Origin: Salicibibacter cibi
Lineage (GTDB): Bacteria; Bacillota; Bacilli; Bacillales; Marinococcaceae
Assembly: GCF_016495865.1 (NCBI RefSeq)
Contig: NZ_CP054706.1
Span: forward strand, 1,798,001 to 1,862,000
Direction: 5' to 3'
Length of the DNA stretch: 64,000 nucleotides
The first letter of the stretch is position 1. Each line of letters begins with the position of its first letter. The notes beneath the pieces were generated by a model that saw nothing but the letters and a program-made list of their open reading frames with translations, did not search any database and was not told the DNA's origin. This document shows positions 45,760-54,549 of this stretch, in pieces. A program made the translations under genes and the position numbers.

Positions 45760-46545
45760 TCAATAACGGGCTGGAAGCCGGTTTTTTAGTGCCGGCACAG
45801 CTTCTCGAAATTCATCCACTTCGGAAATATCGATGTTGGCGACAAGTGTCTCTTCCTCATCGGGGCTTCCAAGCGCAAGTACATTTCCCCAAGGTGAAAT
45901 GACGGTGGAATGTCCGGAAAAATTTGAGCCGTCATGGCTGCCGACAGCGCCCGCGGCCACGACAAAACTTTGATTTTCAATCGCTCTTGCCCGCAACAGG
46001 GCATCCCAATGATCACGCCGGGCTTCCGGCCATTCACCGAAAACGTATATCACTTTTGCCCCATTCACTGCTAACGAGCGAGCAATTTCCGGAAATCGCA
46101 AATCATAACAAATGAACGATCCCATCGTTGTTTCTTGTAGCTCATAAGGACTTGCCTTTTCCTTCCCTGCAGCTAAATAGCGGGGTTCATCAAGCATGGG
46201 CACTAAATGGATCTTGTCGTATGCGTGAATGACCTCCCCGTCTCGGGAAATGGTAAGCGTGCGATTAACAACGCCTTCAGCTGTATTTACGGCGATAGAT
46301 CCGGCAACGAGGTCGATCCTGTGTTCTTTTGCCAGAGTTTTCAACATTTGCTGTGTTTGCCCGTTTTCCTCATCGGCGAGTTGGGCAATTTCAGAAAGCG
46401 CGTAACCGGTCGTCCACATTTCAGGCAGTACAGCCACATCCGGTCGATGACGTTCCGCGACGCTTTTTATCCACTGCTGTACTTTATCCCGATTGGTTTC
46501 CGGCTTTCCGGCCTGAATATCCATTTGATAAATCGCGATCTTCAC
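45760..46545 (-). CDS. mtnU: carbon-nitrogen hydrolase, omega-amidase type (MtnU-like)
   Basis: 261 residues with the nitrilase triad: Glu in LPEMWTTGY, Lys in YDKIHLVP and Cys in FICYDLRFPE. MtnU/YkrU-type enzymes hydrolyse alpha-ketoglutaramate made when a glutamine-dependent aminotransferase acts. The MtnE-like gene directly upstream supplies that reaction. GTG start behind GGAGGGG. Symbol given by similarity and context. Confidence 0.75.
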   Translation of the reverse strand: MKIAIYQMDIQAGKPETNRDKVQQWIKSVAERHRPDVAVLPEMWTTGYALSEIAQLADEENGQTQQMLKTLAKEHRIDLVAGSIAVNTAEGVVNRTLTISRDGEVIHAYDKIHLVPMLDEPRYLAAGKEKASPYELQETTMGSFICYDLRFPEIARSLAVNGAKVIYVFGEWPEARRDHWDALLRARAIENQSFVVAAGAVGSHDGSNFSGHSTVISPWGNVLALGSPDEEETLVANIDISEVDEFREAVPALKNRLPARY

Positions 46546-46560
46546 TCTTTTCCCCTCCTA

Positions 46561-47733
46561 CTAAAAAACGTTCAATTTTGCAATACGGTCCAACGCTTCC
46601 TCGATCGTCTTTTCATCATTGACGAGCCCTAATCTGACGTACCCTTCGCCATGTTCGCCAAAACCGCGCCCCGGGGCCACAGCAACATGGGCTTCTTCCA
46701 GAAGCTTGCTCGCAAATGCATCAGAAGTCATGCCATCGGGGCATGGAAACCAGGCAAAAAAAGAACCTTTGGGTGCTTCGCCGTCCCAGCCCAATTCGCG
46801 TGCCTTTTCCATTAAGACATCTCTTCGGCTTTGGTACATGGCGATCAATTCATCTACATTATCTTGCGGACTGGTCAAAGCGTCAGCCGCCGCTTTTTGG
46901 ACAGCCCCGAAAAGACTGACGTACATATGGTCTTGAATCTTGTTGAGCATTTGGATCACCGAACGGTTTCCCACCGCGAAAGCGATACGCCATCCCGCCA
47001 TATTATAGGTTTTCGACAAGGTGTAAATCTCGATGCCCGTTTCTTTTGCGCCCGGAACTTCCAAAAAACTTTCATGGCGTTTGCCGTCAAAGCTTAGTGC
47101 GCCATAAGCAAAATCATGCACGACACAAATGTCATTGGCGTTGGCGAAATCGACGGTCTCTTCAAAAAAAGCGCGATCAGCGATGGCGCCTGTCGGATTG
47201 TTGGGATAATTAATAAATAAGAGCTTTGCTTTTTCCTTCGCTTCTTCCGAAATTTCGCCGTACTGTGGCAAAAAGTGATACTCCTCGCGCAATGGCATCA
47301 TTTCCATTTGCGCGTCCGCAAGCGCGACGCCTGACCAATAATCGGGGTAGCCCGGGTCGGGCACGAGTGCGACGTCACCTTTATCAAGCATGCACTCGCT
47401 GACTTCCACGAGTCCGCCCTTCCCTCCGAACAAGACACAAACTTCCTCATCTGGATCTAAATCAACGCCAAAATTATGTTTATAATAGTCGGCCGCTGCT
47501 TCTTTTAAGAAGCGAAAACCTTGGAATGGTGAATATTTATGATAACGTGGTTCTTCCGCTGCTTCTTGCAGCGATTCAATAATATGTTTCGGTGTTGGCT
47601 GATCCGGACTTCCTTGCGCAAGGTTAATGACATCGTGCCCTTTATCTTTGAGGGCAAGAATACTTTTTTCCAATTTCGCAAAATACTGATCCGGTAAACG
47701 TTGAATCGCCTTTGAACTCTGAAATGTTTTCAT
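46561..47733 (-). CDS. mtnE: PLP-dependent aminotransferase, MtnE-like
   Basis: About 390 residues of class I/II aminotransferase: INLAQGSPDQPTP, NYPNNPTGAIA, and the PLP Lys in TLSKTYNMAGWR. The RLPDQYFAKLEK start and the DLDPDEEVCVLFGGK region resemble YkrV/MtnE, which turns 4-methylthio-2-oxobutyrate into methionine in the salvage pathway. No other salvage genes are seen here and no SAM riboswitch lies upstream, so a related role (general glutamine transaminase) is possible. Start at ATG 47733, 8 bases after AGGATGG. Confidence 0.72.
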   Translation of the reverse strand: MKTFQSSKAIQRLPDQYFAKLEKSILALKDKGHDVINLAQGSPDQPTPKHIIESLQEAAEEPRYHKYSPFQGFRFLKEAAADYYKHNFGVDLDPDEEVCVLFGGKGGLVEVSECMLDKGDVALVPDPGYPDYWSGVALADAQMEMMPLREEYHFLPQYGEISEEAKEKAKLLFINYPNNPTGAIADRAFFEETVDFANANDICVVHDFAYGALSFDGKRHESFLEVPGAKETGIEIYTLSKTYNMAGWRIAFAVGNRSVIQMLNKIQDHMYVSLFGAVQKAAADALTSPQDNVDELIAMYQSRRDVLMEKARELGWDGEAPKGSFFAWFPCPDGMTSDAFASKLLEEAHVAVAPGRGFGEHGEGYVRLGLVNDEKTIEEALDRIAKLNVF

Positions 47734-47878
47734 CTGGGAAGCCATCCTTTTTCTAGCGTTTCCATCAGTTTAACATCTTTTCTCCCCTAGCAGCCACCTG
47801 CAAGAAAAGACGCAAGTATTTTCACAGTTTTTCCAATTCGTTATACTAGATGTATAGTTATCAAAAGGAGGAATCATC

Positions 47879-48808
47879 ATGGGGTTAAAATTTCTTGTTG
47901 TTGGTGCCGGTGCGGTCGGTGGATACTTCGGTGGGCGTTTGCTTGAGGCCGGTGAAAATGTCACGTTTCTTGTGCGTTCCAAGCGCCGAAAACAGTTGGA
48001 GCAAAACGGGCTTGTCTTGCAAAGTGTCAAAGGGGATGCGACACTCTATCCGCCACTCATTGAAAAGGGAGAAGCGGGGACATTTGATGTCATTTTATTG
48101 AGTACGAAGGCCTATCAGCTGCCAAACGTCCTCCCCGATCTTAAGGATTTCATGCATAATGAAACGGCAGTGATCCCGCTGCTCAATGGCATTGGTCACC
48201 TCGATACGCTCGATCAATATTTTAACAAGGACAAAGTATTGGGCGGGCTTTGCTTTATTGAATCAACGCTGACAAAAGACGGCCATATTCTCCATACGAG
48301 TAGCGGCCACCGGCTTTCGTTCGGGGAGCGAAACGGAAAATTGAGCGAACGTGTCGAACGGATTGCCGCGAGCTTTGAAAAAACGAATGCCGACGTCCAG
48401 GCGAGCATACATATTTCCGAGGCGATGTGGCGAAAATACTTATTTATTACGACACTATCCGGTATCACGACACTCTTTAACAGCCCGGTCGGTCCGATTC
48501 GCAACAGTCATGAAGGACAGGCATTTACCGATCAGCTCATTGAGGAGATCGTCACGACCATGCGACAGACGGATGAGCCCATCAAAGATGATTTCGCGGA
48601 CAAAGCCTGGCGGCAGTTCATGAAAGTGTCCGAAGAGACAAAAGCGTCGATGCAAAAGGATAAAGAAAAAGGATTGCCGGTCGAAGCCGACCATATTCAG
48701 GGCTATTTGCTGCAAATTGCCGAAAGCAATGAGCTTTCCACGCCCTATTTGCAAGCCGTCTATGCGAATTTGAAAGTATACGAACAGATGAGAAAGGATG
48801 CTGATTGA
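47879..48808 (+). CDS. 2-dehydropantoate 2-reductase-like protein (PanE/ApbA family)
   Basis: 309 residues with the NADPH site GAGAVGGYFGGRL at the N-terminus, LLSTKAYQ carrying the conserved Lys, LLNGIGHL with Asn, and a helical C-terminal domain with EAMWRKYLF. The enzyme reduces ketopantoate to pantoate for coenzyme A, although many paralogues of unknown substrate exist. AAGGAGG lies upstream of ATG. Overlaps the first oligopeptidase gene (TGATG). Confidence 0.82.
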   Translation: MGLKFLVVGAGAVGGYFGGRLLEAGENVTFLVRSKRRKQLEQNGLVLQSVKGDATLYPPLIEKGEAGTFDVILLSTKAYQLPNVLPDLKDFMHNETAVIPLLNGIGHLDTLDQYFNKDKVLGGLCFIESTLTKDGHILHTSSGHRLSFGERNGKLSERVERIAASFEKTNADVQASIHISEAMWRKYLFITTLSGITTLFNSPVGPIRNSHEGQAFTDQLIEEIVTTMRQTDEPIKDDFADKAWRQFMKVSEETKASMQKDKEKGLPVEADHIQGYLLQIAESNELSTPYLQAVYANLKVYEQMRKDAD

Positions 48809-50616
48809 TGACAGCACAGACATTGAAAAAGCGACATGAAGCGCCGGAAAATGAGAAATGGAATCTCGAAGACCTTTTCCCGGACGATGAAGCGTGGGAA
48901 AACGCCTTTGAGAAATTGCAAAAACAAATACCTGATGTGAACGCGTATAAAGGGCGTTTGCACGAAAGCGCGACCCTATTACTCGCCTGCCTCGAGACTG
49001 ATGAAAAGCTGCAAGAAAGCCTGATTCCCATCACCACTTATGCGCAGCTGCAATTGGCAGCGGACGGCACTGATGCGAAAAAACAAGCCCGTCAAGGGAA
49101 AGCCCGTGCCTTGGAGAGTGAGTACAATCAAGCGGCGGCGTTTATTTCGTCTGAAATCATTGCGCTATCTGAAGAAACCATTGCTGCATTTTTTAAAGAC
49201 GTTCCTGATTTGCACAACTATGACACGCCAATTCGGGACATTTTACGCGATCAACCGTGTGCGCTCTCAAGAGAATCCGAAGAAATTCTCGCAGCACTCG
49301 GCGAGGTAATGGACGCCCCGTTGAAGATCTATGAGCAAAGTAAATCAACCGACTTGACGTTCTCCCCTTTTCAGGATGATACAGGGAAGGAATATCCGCT
49401 ATCTTTTGCCCTTTATGAGGATCAATATGAATTCTCGTCAAACGCCACTGTTCGCCGAAATGCTTACGAATCATTTATCGACGGCCTACGCCGATACCAA
49501 AATACCTATGCCGGCACGTATGATACTGAAGTTAGAAAACAAGTGACCACCGCCAAATTACGCGGTTATGATTCCGTCACGGATATGCTTCTACACCCCC
49601 AGCAGATCTCTGTAGACATCTATCATCAACAAATTGATACGATTTATCGGGAATTAGCCCCACACATGCGGCGCTATGCCAAACTGAAACAGCGGGTGCT
49701 CGGATTGAACAAAATGACGTTTGCAGACATAAAAGCACCGCTCGATCCTGATTACGAACCTGAGATGAGTTATGATGATGCAGCACAAACCATTCTAGAA
49801 GCGCTGAACGTGATGGGCAGCGACTACGTTTCAATTATGGAAAAAGGCTTATATGACGGTTGGGTGGATCGAGCCGATAATATCGGCAAACAAACCGGCG
49901 CTTTTTGTTCAAGCCCGTACGGCACCCATCCTTACATTCTTCTCACCTGGACGAACATGGCGCGAGGAACGTTTGTATTGGCCCATGAACTCGGCCATGC
50001 CGGGCATTTTTATCTGGCCAATCAACATCAAAGGGTGGGAAGTGTGCGTCCGTCCACTTACATGATTGAAGCGCCGTCAACGATGAATGAAATGTTGCTT
50101 GCCCGCTATTTACTTAACAAATCAGAAGATGTGAAAATGAAGCGCTGGGTGATTTTGTCACTGCTCGGCACCTACTATCATAATTTCGTCACGCACTTGC
50201 TGGAAGGCGCGTTTCAACGCGAGGTGTACAAGGTCGCTGAAAAAGGCGAAACGCTCACCGTCCAAATGTTGAATGAACTGAAATATGAGGTGCTTTCCGG
50301 ATTTTGGGGAGATGCCCTGGCGCTTGATGATGGCGCGGCGCTGACGTGGATGCGACAGCCCCACTATTACATGGGGCTTTACCCTTACACTTATTCTGCA
50401 GGGTTAACGGCATCAACGGCTGTATCTGAAAAAATTGCCACTGAAGGCCAGCCGGCTGTCGATCAATGGCTTTCCATGCTGAAAGCGGGTAGCACGATGG
50501 GACCGATTGATTTACTCAAAAAAGGCGGCGTAGATATGTCAACCTCCGAACCCATTTCACAAGCAGTTACCTATGTCGGATCTTTAGTGGATGAATTAGA
50601 AAAGAGTTTTTCATAA
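48808..50616 (+). CDS. pepF: oligoendopeptidase F (M3 family), copy 1
   Basis: 602 residues. PepF N-terminal domain (WNLEDLFPDDEAWENAF) and M3 catalytic domain with zinc motif AHELGHAGHF (HExxH) and a downstream Glu in EAPSTMNEMLL. A cytosolic metallopeptidase that trims oligopeptides. It is the first of two adjacent paralogues; the second differs throughout, so this is an old duplication. Confidence 0.93.
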   Translation: MTAQTLKKRHEAPENEKWNLEDLFPDDEAWENAFEKLQKQIPDVNAYKGRLHESATLLLACLETDEKLQESLIPITTYAQLQLAADGTDAKKQARQGKARALESEYNQAAAFISSEIIALSEETIAAFFKDVPDLHNYDTPIRDILRDQPCALSRESEEILAALGEVMDAPLKIYEQSKSTDLTFSPFQDDTGKEYPLSFALYEDQYEFSSNATVRRNAYESFIDGLRRYQNTYAGTYDTEVRKQVTTAKLRGYDSVTDMLLHPQQISVDIYHQQIDTIYRELAPHMRRYAKLKQRVLGLNKMTFADIKAPLDPDYEPEMSYDDAAQTILEALNVMGSDYVSIMEKGLYDGWVDRADNIGKQTGAFCSSPYGTHPYILLTWTNMARGTFVLAHELGHAGHFYLANQHQRVGSVRPSTYMIEAPSTMNEMLLARYLLNKSEDVKMKRWVILSLLGTYYHNFVTHLLEGAFQREVYKVAEKGETLTVQMLNELKYEVLSGFWGDALALDDGAALTWMRQPHYYMGLYPYTYSAGLTASTAVSEKIATEGQPAVDQWLSMLKAGSTMGPIDLLKKGGVDMSTSEPISQAVTYVGSLVDELEKSFS

Positions 50617-50654
50617 CAATAACTAATAAATAACAAAAAAGCAGGTGTATATGA

Positions 50655-52445
50655 ATGACGACGACGTATGAAAAACGACAAGACGTTCCGGAACAAGAAA
50701 AATGGGATTTGACCGACCTTTACACATCGGAATCCGATTGGCAACAAGATGTCGATGATGTGTTGAGGATGGCCAAGGACTTACAATCATACGATGGCAG
50801 CATTAACGACGGCGCTTCACTTCTTTCTTTTTTAAAAACACAGGAAGAATTGTCTTACAAACTGCAGCACGTTTTCGCGTACACGATGTTTTTGTCTGAC
50901 ATTGATGCGCGGGAATCCCATGCCCAGCAGTTGAAAGCAAAAGCTTCGCAAACGGCTGTAAAGGTGAGTGAGGCAACGGCCTTTTTCATGCCTTTTTTAT
51001 TAAGTCTTGATGAGGAGACCTTAAAGCAATATTTGCGGGAGGAAGAGCAACTTGCGTATTTTGAAGATACCCTTTGGAAATCGTTTCGGTTGAAACCGTA
51101 TGTCCTTTCAAAGGAAAAAGAAGAATTGCTGTCGACATTGGGTGAAACGTTATCTGCGCCTGCGGATACGTACAATATGCTAAACAATGCGGACATTCCG
51201 TTCGGCGATGTCACTGATGATGACGGTAAGGCTGTGCAGCTAACGCGCGGGATGTACGCGAAGCGGATCGAAGATGAGGATCGCGATGTACGAAAAGAGG
51301 CGTATAGGGCGTATTACAAGCCTTATGTGGAATTAAATAACACGATTGCCACTAATTTGGCAGCGGAGATCAAGACAAATACGACGATTGCCAAACTTCG
51401 CGGGCACGATTCTGCGCTTAGCCAATCTCTGTTCGGCGATAACATCCCGACGGATGTGTACGAGAATTTACTCTCGGCGGCCAAGGCTAATATCCAGCCC
51501 TTACACGATTACACGGCTATCCGAAAAGAAAAACTCGGGGTCGATGAACTGCGCCAATATGATTTGAACGTTCCGCTTGTGCCCGATATGAAAGTGGACA
51601 TTTCCTATGATGAGGCTTACGACACGATGCTGAAAGCACTCGCGCCCCTCGGAGATGAGTATATTGAGGTTTTACGTGAGTTCAGGGATAAGCGTTACAT
51701 CGATGTGCGGGAAACGCCCGGCAAGCGTTCCGGTGCCTATAATATGGGTGTGTACGGCGTGCATCCGTTTGTGCTCCTCAACCATCATGACGACTTAAAA
51801 AGTCAGTTCACGCTCGTCCATGAAATGGGCCACGCGATGCACAGTTATTTTTCAAACAAACACCAACCGCAGATTACAGCCAATTATCGTATTTTCGTGG
51901 CAGAGGTAGCCTCAACCGTCAACGAGGTCTTGCTCATTCAGCATTTGCTCAAAGAAACCGACGATCCGAAAATGCGTAAGTATCTGCTTAATCATTTTAT
52001 TGAACAGTTCAAAGGCACGTTTTTTACCCAAGCCATGTTTGCGGATTTTGAAAAACAAACCCATGAGCGGGCGGAAGCGGAAGAACCGTTGGATGCGAAC
52101 AGTTTAAACGAATTATATGAATCGCTCTTTCGCACGTATCACGGGCCTGCGCTCGTGTTCGATGACGAAGTCAAATACGGCTGGTCACGTATCCCTCACT
52201 TTTACCGAGCGTTTTATGTTTATCAGTACGCAACCGGGTTCGTTTCCGCGATTCATATTGCGATGCGCATCCTTGATGGCGATGAGGAAACGTTGAACAA
52301 TTATCTCGCCTTTTTACGCAGTGGCAGCGAGGATTTCCCCCTTGAATTGTTGAAAAAAACCGGCGTTGACTTAACAACACCGGAACCGATTGAAAATGCC
52401 ATGAAAATGTTTAGCGAGACTGTGGAAGCGTTTAAAAAGGCGTGA
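50655..52445 (+). CDS. pepF: oligoendopeptidase F (M3 family), copy 2
   Basis: 596 residues. Same domain order as copy 1 with zinc motif VHEMGHAMHSYF and Glu in VAEVASTVNEVLL. The closer fit to the usual PepF (ETPGKRSGAYNMGVYGVHPFVLLN) suggests this is the standard enzyme and copy 1 the divergent one. Start follows GCAGGTG; 38 bases separate the genes. Confidence 0.95.
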   Translation: MTTTYEKRQDVPEQEKWDLTDLYTSESDWQQDVDDVLRMAKDLQSYDGSINDGASLLSFLKTQEELSYKLQHVFAYTMFLSDIDARESHAQQLKAKASQTAVKVSEATAFFMPFLLSLDEETLKQYLREEEQLAYFEDTLWKSFRLKPYVLSKEKEELLSTLGETLSAPADTYNMLNNADIPFGDVTDDDGKAVQLTRGMYAKRIEDEDRDVRKEAYRAYYKPYVELNNTIATNLAAEIKTNTTIAKLRGHDSALSQSLFGDNIPTDVYENLLSAAKANIQPLHDYTAIRKEKLGVDELRQYDLNVPLVPDMKVDISYDEAYDTMLKALAPLGDEYIEVLREFRDKRYIDVRETPGKRSGAYNMGVYGVHPFVLLNHHDDLKSQFTLVHEMGHAMHSYFSNKHQPQITANYRIFVAEVASTVNEVLLIQHLLKETDDPKMRKYLLNHFIEQFKGTFFTQAMFADFEKQTHERAEAEEPLDANSLNELYESLFRTYHGPALVFDDEVKYGWSRIPHFYRAFYVYQYATGFVSAIHIAMRILDGDEETLNNYLAFLRSGSEDFPLELLKKTGVDLTTPEPIENAMKMFSETVEAFKKA

Positions 52446-52467
52446 GTCACATGCCTCTCCGTTTTTT

Positions 52468-52490
52468 GTCCCAACTGCGACAGTTGGGAC
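52468..52490. terminator. hairpin after pepF copy 2
   Basis: GTCCCAACTG-CGA-CAGTTGGGAC, a 10-bp perfect stem 22 bases after the stop; only a weak T-rich flank. Confidence 0.6.
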
Positions 52491-52632
52491 ACTTCTTCGG
52501 ATTCATGACTTACTAATCATTTTTTTTGCGAGAATGTCCGCACTTTAAGATAGCAATTAATTGTTAAAATATTTGACCCATAAAGAGAACAAATATTGCC
52601 CACTAAATACAGTATACATGATAGATATATGT

Positions 52633-52735
52633 TATAATTAACTCAATAGACTGGCTTCGCATGAGGGGTTTGGTAGCACTGTCGATCTGCCGTTAGTCTT
52701 CATTGGGAGACTTCCCGGGCGGGAGGTGTATGCCA
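52633..52735 (+). promoter_or_regulatory. promoter and structured leader of the small toxin mRNA
   Basis: Extended -10 TGTTATAAT (TATAAT at 52633-52638). The leader contains CGCATGAGGGGTT (52658-52670), exactly complementary to AACCCCTCATGCG (52821-52833) at the mRNA 3' end, and a CTTCCC-GGGC-GGGAGG hairpin (52711-52726) that covers the ribosome site. Both features would keep the full-length mRNA untranslated, as known for TxpA/BsrG-type toxin mRNAs. Confidence 0.7.
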
Positions 52736-52822
52736 ATGGACATTGTTAGTGCGTTAGCGTTAATGATATCCTTCGGGATGTTAGTAGCGTTTATCGTTTC
52801 TGATAAAAACCGTAAAAAATAA
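52736..52822 (+). CDS. holin-like small toxin of a type I toxin-antitoxin pair
   Basis: 28 codons encode MDIVSALALMISFGMLVAF plus a polar, Lys/Arg-rich tail (SDKNRKK): one membrane helix with the LMISFGML core of the holin-like toxin family (TxpA, BsrG and relatives, PF16935-like). Such peptides disturb the cell membrane. GGGAGG lies 9 bases upstream of ATG 52736; an in-frame ATG at 52730 is too close to it. Terminator directly overlaps the stop, and an antisense RNA gene faces it. Too short for routine gene calling. Confidence 0.75.
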   Translation: MDIVSALALMISFGMLVAFIVSDKNRKK

Positions 52823-52961
52823 CCCCTCATGCGCTTTAGCAGGTACGTGAGGGGTTATTTCTGCCCGCTACCTACCCCTCTTGTCGGGGTTCGGTCTATT
52901 GTGACCGCTCCATGTTACAGCATGGGCGGTCTTTACTATTGTATGCACTTACAGTCTTTCT
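52815..52961 (-). ncRNA. predicted antisense antitoxin RNA
   Basis: On the minus strand, an extended -10 (TGGTATAAT, TATAAT at 52968-52973) predicts transcription from about 52961 leftward through a GACCGC/GCGGTC hairpin (52903-52931) and a CCCC/GGGG hairpin to the shared terminator. The RNA would overlap the last ~45 bases of the toxin mRNA. Layout equals TxpA/RatA-type loci. Start and length are predictions. Confidence 0.6.
52818..52859. terminator. shared bidirectional terminator of toxin and antitoxin RNAs
   Basis: AATAACCCCTCA (52818-52829) pairs perfectly with TGAGGGGTTATT (52848-52859); T runs on both strands (TTATTTC rightward, TTATTTTTT leftward). The left arm is also the partner of the 5' leader segment. 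Confidence 0.85.
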
Positions 52962-53424
52962 ATGTTCATTATACCACGAAATCAATGTTTGTACATATCG
53001 TATTTATTTACTTCTTCTTTCATGCTCCGCCCATGTCGACCGTAACATAGCTAAAACCTCGATTTCAGGTGCCATGCTCCGCTCATGGTGACCGTAACGG
53101 AGCCAAATCCACTAGTTCGGGCGCCATGATCGATTTTTTAATAACTGATTTTGTACTCGGGATGGATCTTTGCAACCTCTGAGTAGTTTCCGTTGTTCTT
53201 GTTGGGAACCTGGTAAGCCAACTGGAAATTTAAAGCGTGGATTGTGGGCCTCTATCTATAGATGATTGATAATGCCGAGCATTTACTGAATGAATATCAG
53301 AGGGAGTGGACGCACCGGTATTGTGAAATTTTTGTTACTTTTTGAGGCTAAAGCTTTTTCAAACGAGGAGATCAAGATATGATAAACGTAACATAGGGAA
53401 ACGTATTGAAAGCAGGGGATTTCA
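52962..53424. other. intergenic with tandem repeat
   Basis: No gene seen apart from the antitoxin promoter and the 51/52-bp tandem repeat described separately. Confidence 0.4.
53021..53123. repeat. tandem 51-52 bp repeat next to the toxin locus
   Basis: Two units (53021-53072 and 53073-53123), each starting CATGCTCCGC and containing a GACCGTAAC core, with about 70% identity; a third start (CATGATCG) follows at 53124. The TCCGCCCATG and GACCGTAACAT parts recall the hairpin in the predicted antitoxin RNA (52903-52931). Confidence 0.65.
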
Positions 53425-53622
53425 TTGAATATAGGAATTATAGCATTGTTACTGGTGGTTGCCGCCTTGATCATAGGCATGACGCTTGCCATCGGCCGAA
53501 GCCCCGATAATAATAATTACAGCATTGAATCGAGTTTCAAAGTCATGACCATCATGTATACAGTTATCGTCCCGATCATTCTGGTCACAGCCGTCGTCGT
53601 GCTTGCCTTTATGTTTATTTAG
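53425..53622 (+). CDS. small two-helix membrane protein of unknown function
   Basis: 65 residues with two membrane helices (IIALLLVVAALIIGMTLAIG and IMYTVIVPIILVTAVVVLAFMFI) linked by a polar loop (RSPDNNNYSIESS). TTG start 9 bases after AGGGG. No family recognised, but the topology and ribosome site support a real gene. Confidence 0.6.
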   Translation: MNIGIIALLLVVAALIIGMTLAIGRSPDNNNYSIESSFKVMTIMYTVIVPIILVTAVVVLAFMFI

Positions 53623-53748
53623 TGCGGGGGATTTGCAAGAGTGACGTAGACCCCGCGCCCTCTCGAACGGTGGCACGTATTAGAAATTCCCTCCACGAAA
53701 GATATATCAGAGAACTTAAGATTATAAGTCTGGACGGATCAACTTTAT

Positions 53749-54048
53749 CTAAAAAGGCAAATCCTCATCGGGAATGTGTTTTGTTTTTTGAGACTGATTC
53801 CTCTTCTTTTTGGTTGTTGTTTGGTCCCGGGAGCCATTTGAGCTCTCAATCAATTCACCGAATTTTTCCTCATATAATTCACGAACCCATACCTTTACCG
53901 GTGCTTTCCACTGTTGTGAAGGAGCAGGGATGTTTTTTATTAAGCTTTTCGGTTTCATACCTAATTCTTTCGCCATTTGTATGTCAGCTTGATTCAGCCG
54001 ACAACGTTTTTTGGCTTCTGCCCAGGTGGCATTCTTTTTCTTTCCCAT
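53749..54048 (-). CDS. conserved bacillar protein of unknown function
   Basis: About 99 residues, strongly basic, starting MGKKKNATWAEAKKRCRLNQ with KELGMKPKSLIKNIP and QQWKAPVKVWVRELYEEKF; the tail is polar. This pattern recurs in Bacillaceae proteins without known function; the helix-turn-helix look of the middle part (IQMAKELGMKPKSLIK) suggests nucleic-acid binding. Start ATG 54048 follows GGGGGATG. Confidence 0.65.
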   Translation of the reverse strand: MGKKKNATWAEAKKRCRLNQADIQMAKELGMKPKSLIKNIPAPSQQWKAPVKVWVRELYEEKFGELIESSNGSRDQTTTKKKRNQSQKTKHIPDEDLPF

Positions 54049-54102
54049 TTGTATCATCCCCCTCCGTCTGTTTACCTACCGCTGTTCGGCTGCATTCGGA
54101 AA

Positions 54103-54135
54103 AAAGATTGAAGGCATCTACCGCCTTCAATCTTT
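54103..54135. terminator. terminator of the SufT-like gene
   Basis: AAAGATTGAAGGC pairs with GCCTTCAATCTTT over 13 bp, then TTTTAATTAA; loop of 7 bases. Confidence 0.85.
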
Positions 54136-54141
54136 TTTTAA

Positions 54142-54477
54142 TTAATCGGCAACGCCGAGTGCAATTTTTGCATAGCGGGACATTTTATCCTTATCCCACG
54201 GTGGGCTCCAGACGATGTTTGCTTCGACTCCTCCGATTTCATTTACGTCTTGCAATCCTGATAAGGCATTTTTTATTTCCGATTGGATCATACCTGCAAG
54301 CGGGCATCCCATGCTCGTCAACGTCATGGTAATCACTACATTCTTGTCAGGGTCCAAGTCGACCTCGTATACTAGACCAAGATTCACAATATCCACGCCG
54401 AGTTCAGGGTCAATGACATTTTCCAGTTCTGCCCATACCCGTTCTTCTGTTTCTTGGATATCTTGTTCATCTGCCAT
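54142..54477 (-). CDS. MIP18/SufT-like Fe-S assembly factor (DUF59)
   Basis: About 111 residues: VWAELENVIDPELGVDIVNLGLVYEV, then LTSMGCPLAGMIQSEI with the conserved Cys, and a NIVWSPPWDKDKMS end. These are the hallmarks of the DUF59/PaaD-like family (YitW), which helps mature Fe-S proteins. Start ATG 54477 gives 8 bases from AGGGG. Confidence 0.88.
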   Translation of the reverse strand: MADEQDIQETEERVWAELENVIDPELGVDIVNLGLVYEVDLDPDKNVVITMTLTSMGCPLAGMIQSEIKNALSGLQDVNEIGGVEANIVWSPPWDKDKMSRYAKIALGVAD

Positions 54478-54549
54478 ATTCATCACCCCTTTTATTGATT
54501 CATTGTACTTGATTTCAGCTTGTTAGACAATCAGGAGGATCAGATCCCA

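Noticed and set aside
47746..47878. SAM riboswitch upstream of the MtnE-like gene
   Set aside because: The divergent gap is only about 130-145 bases and shows neither the SAM-box motifs nor a leader terminator.
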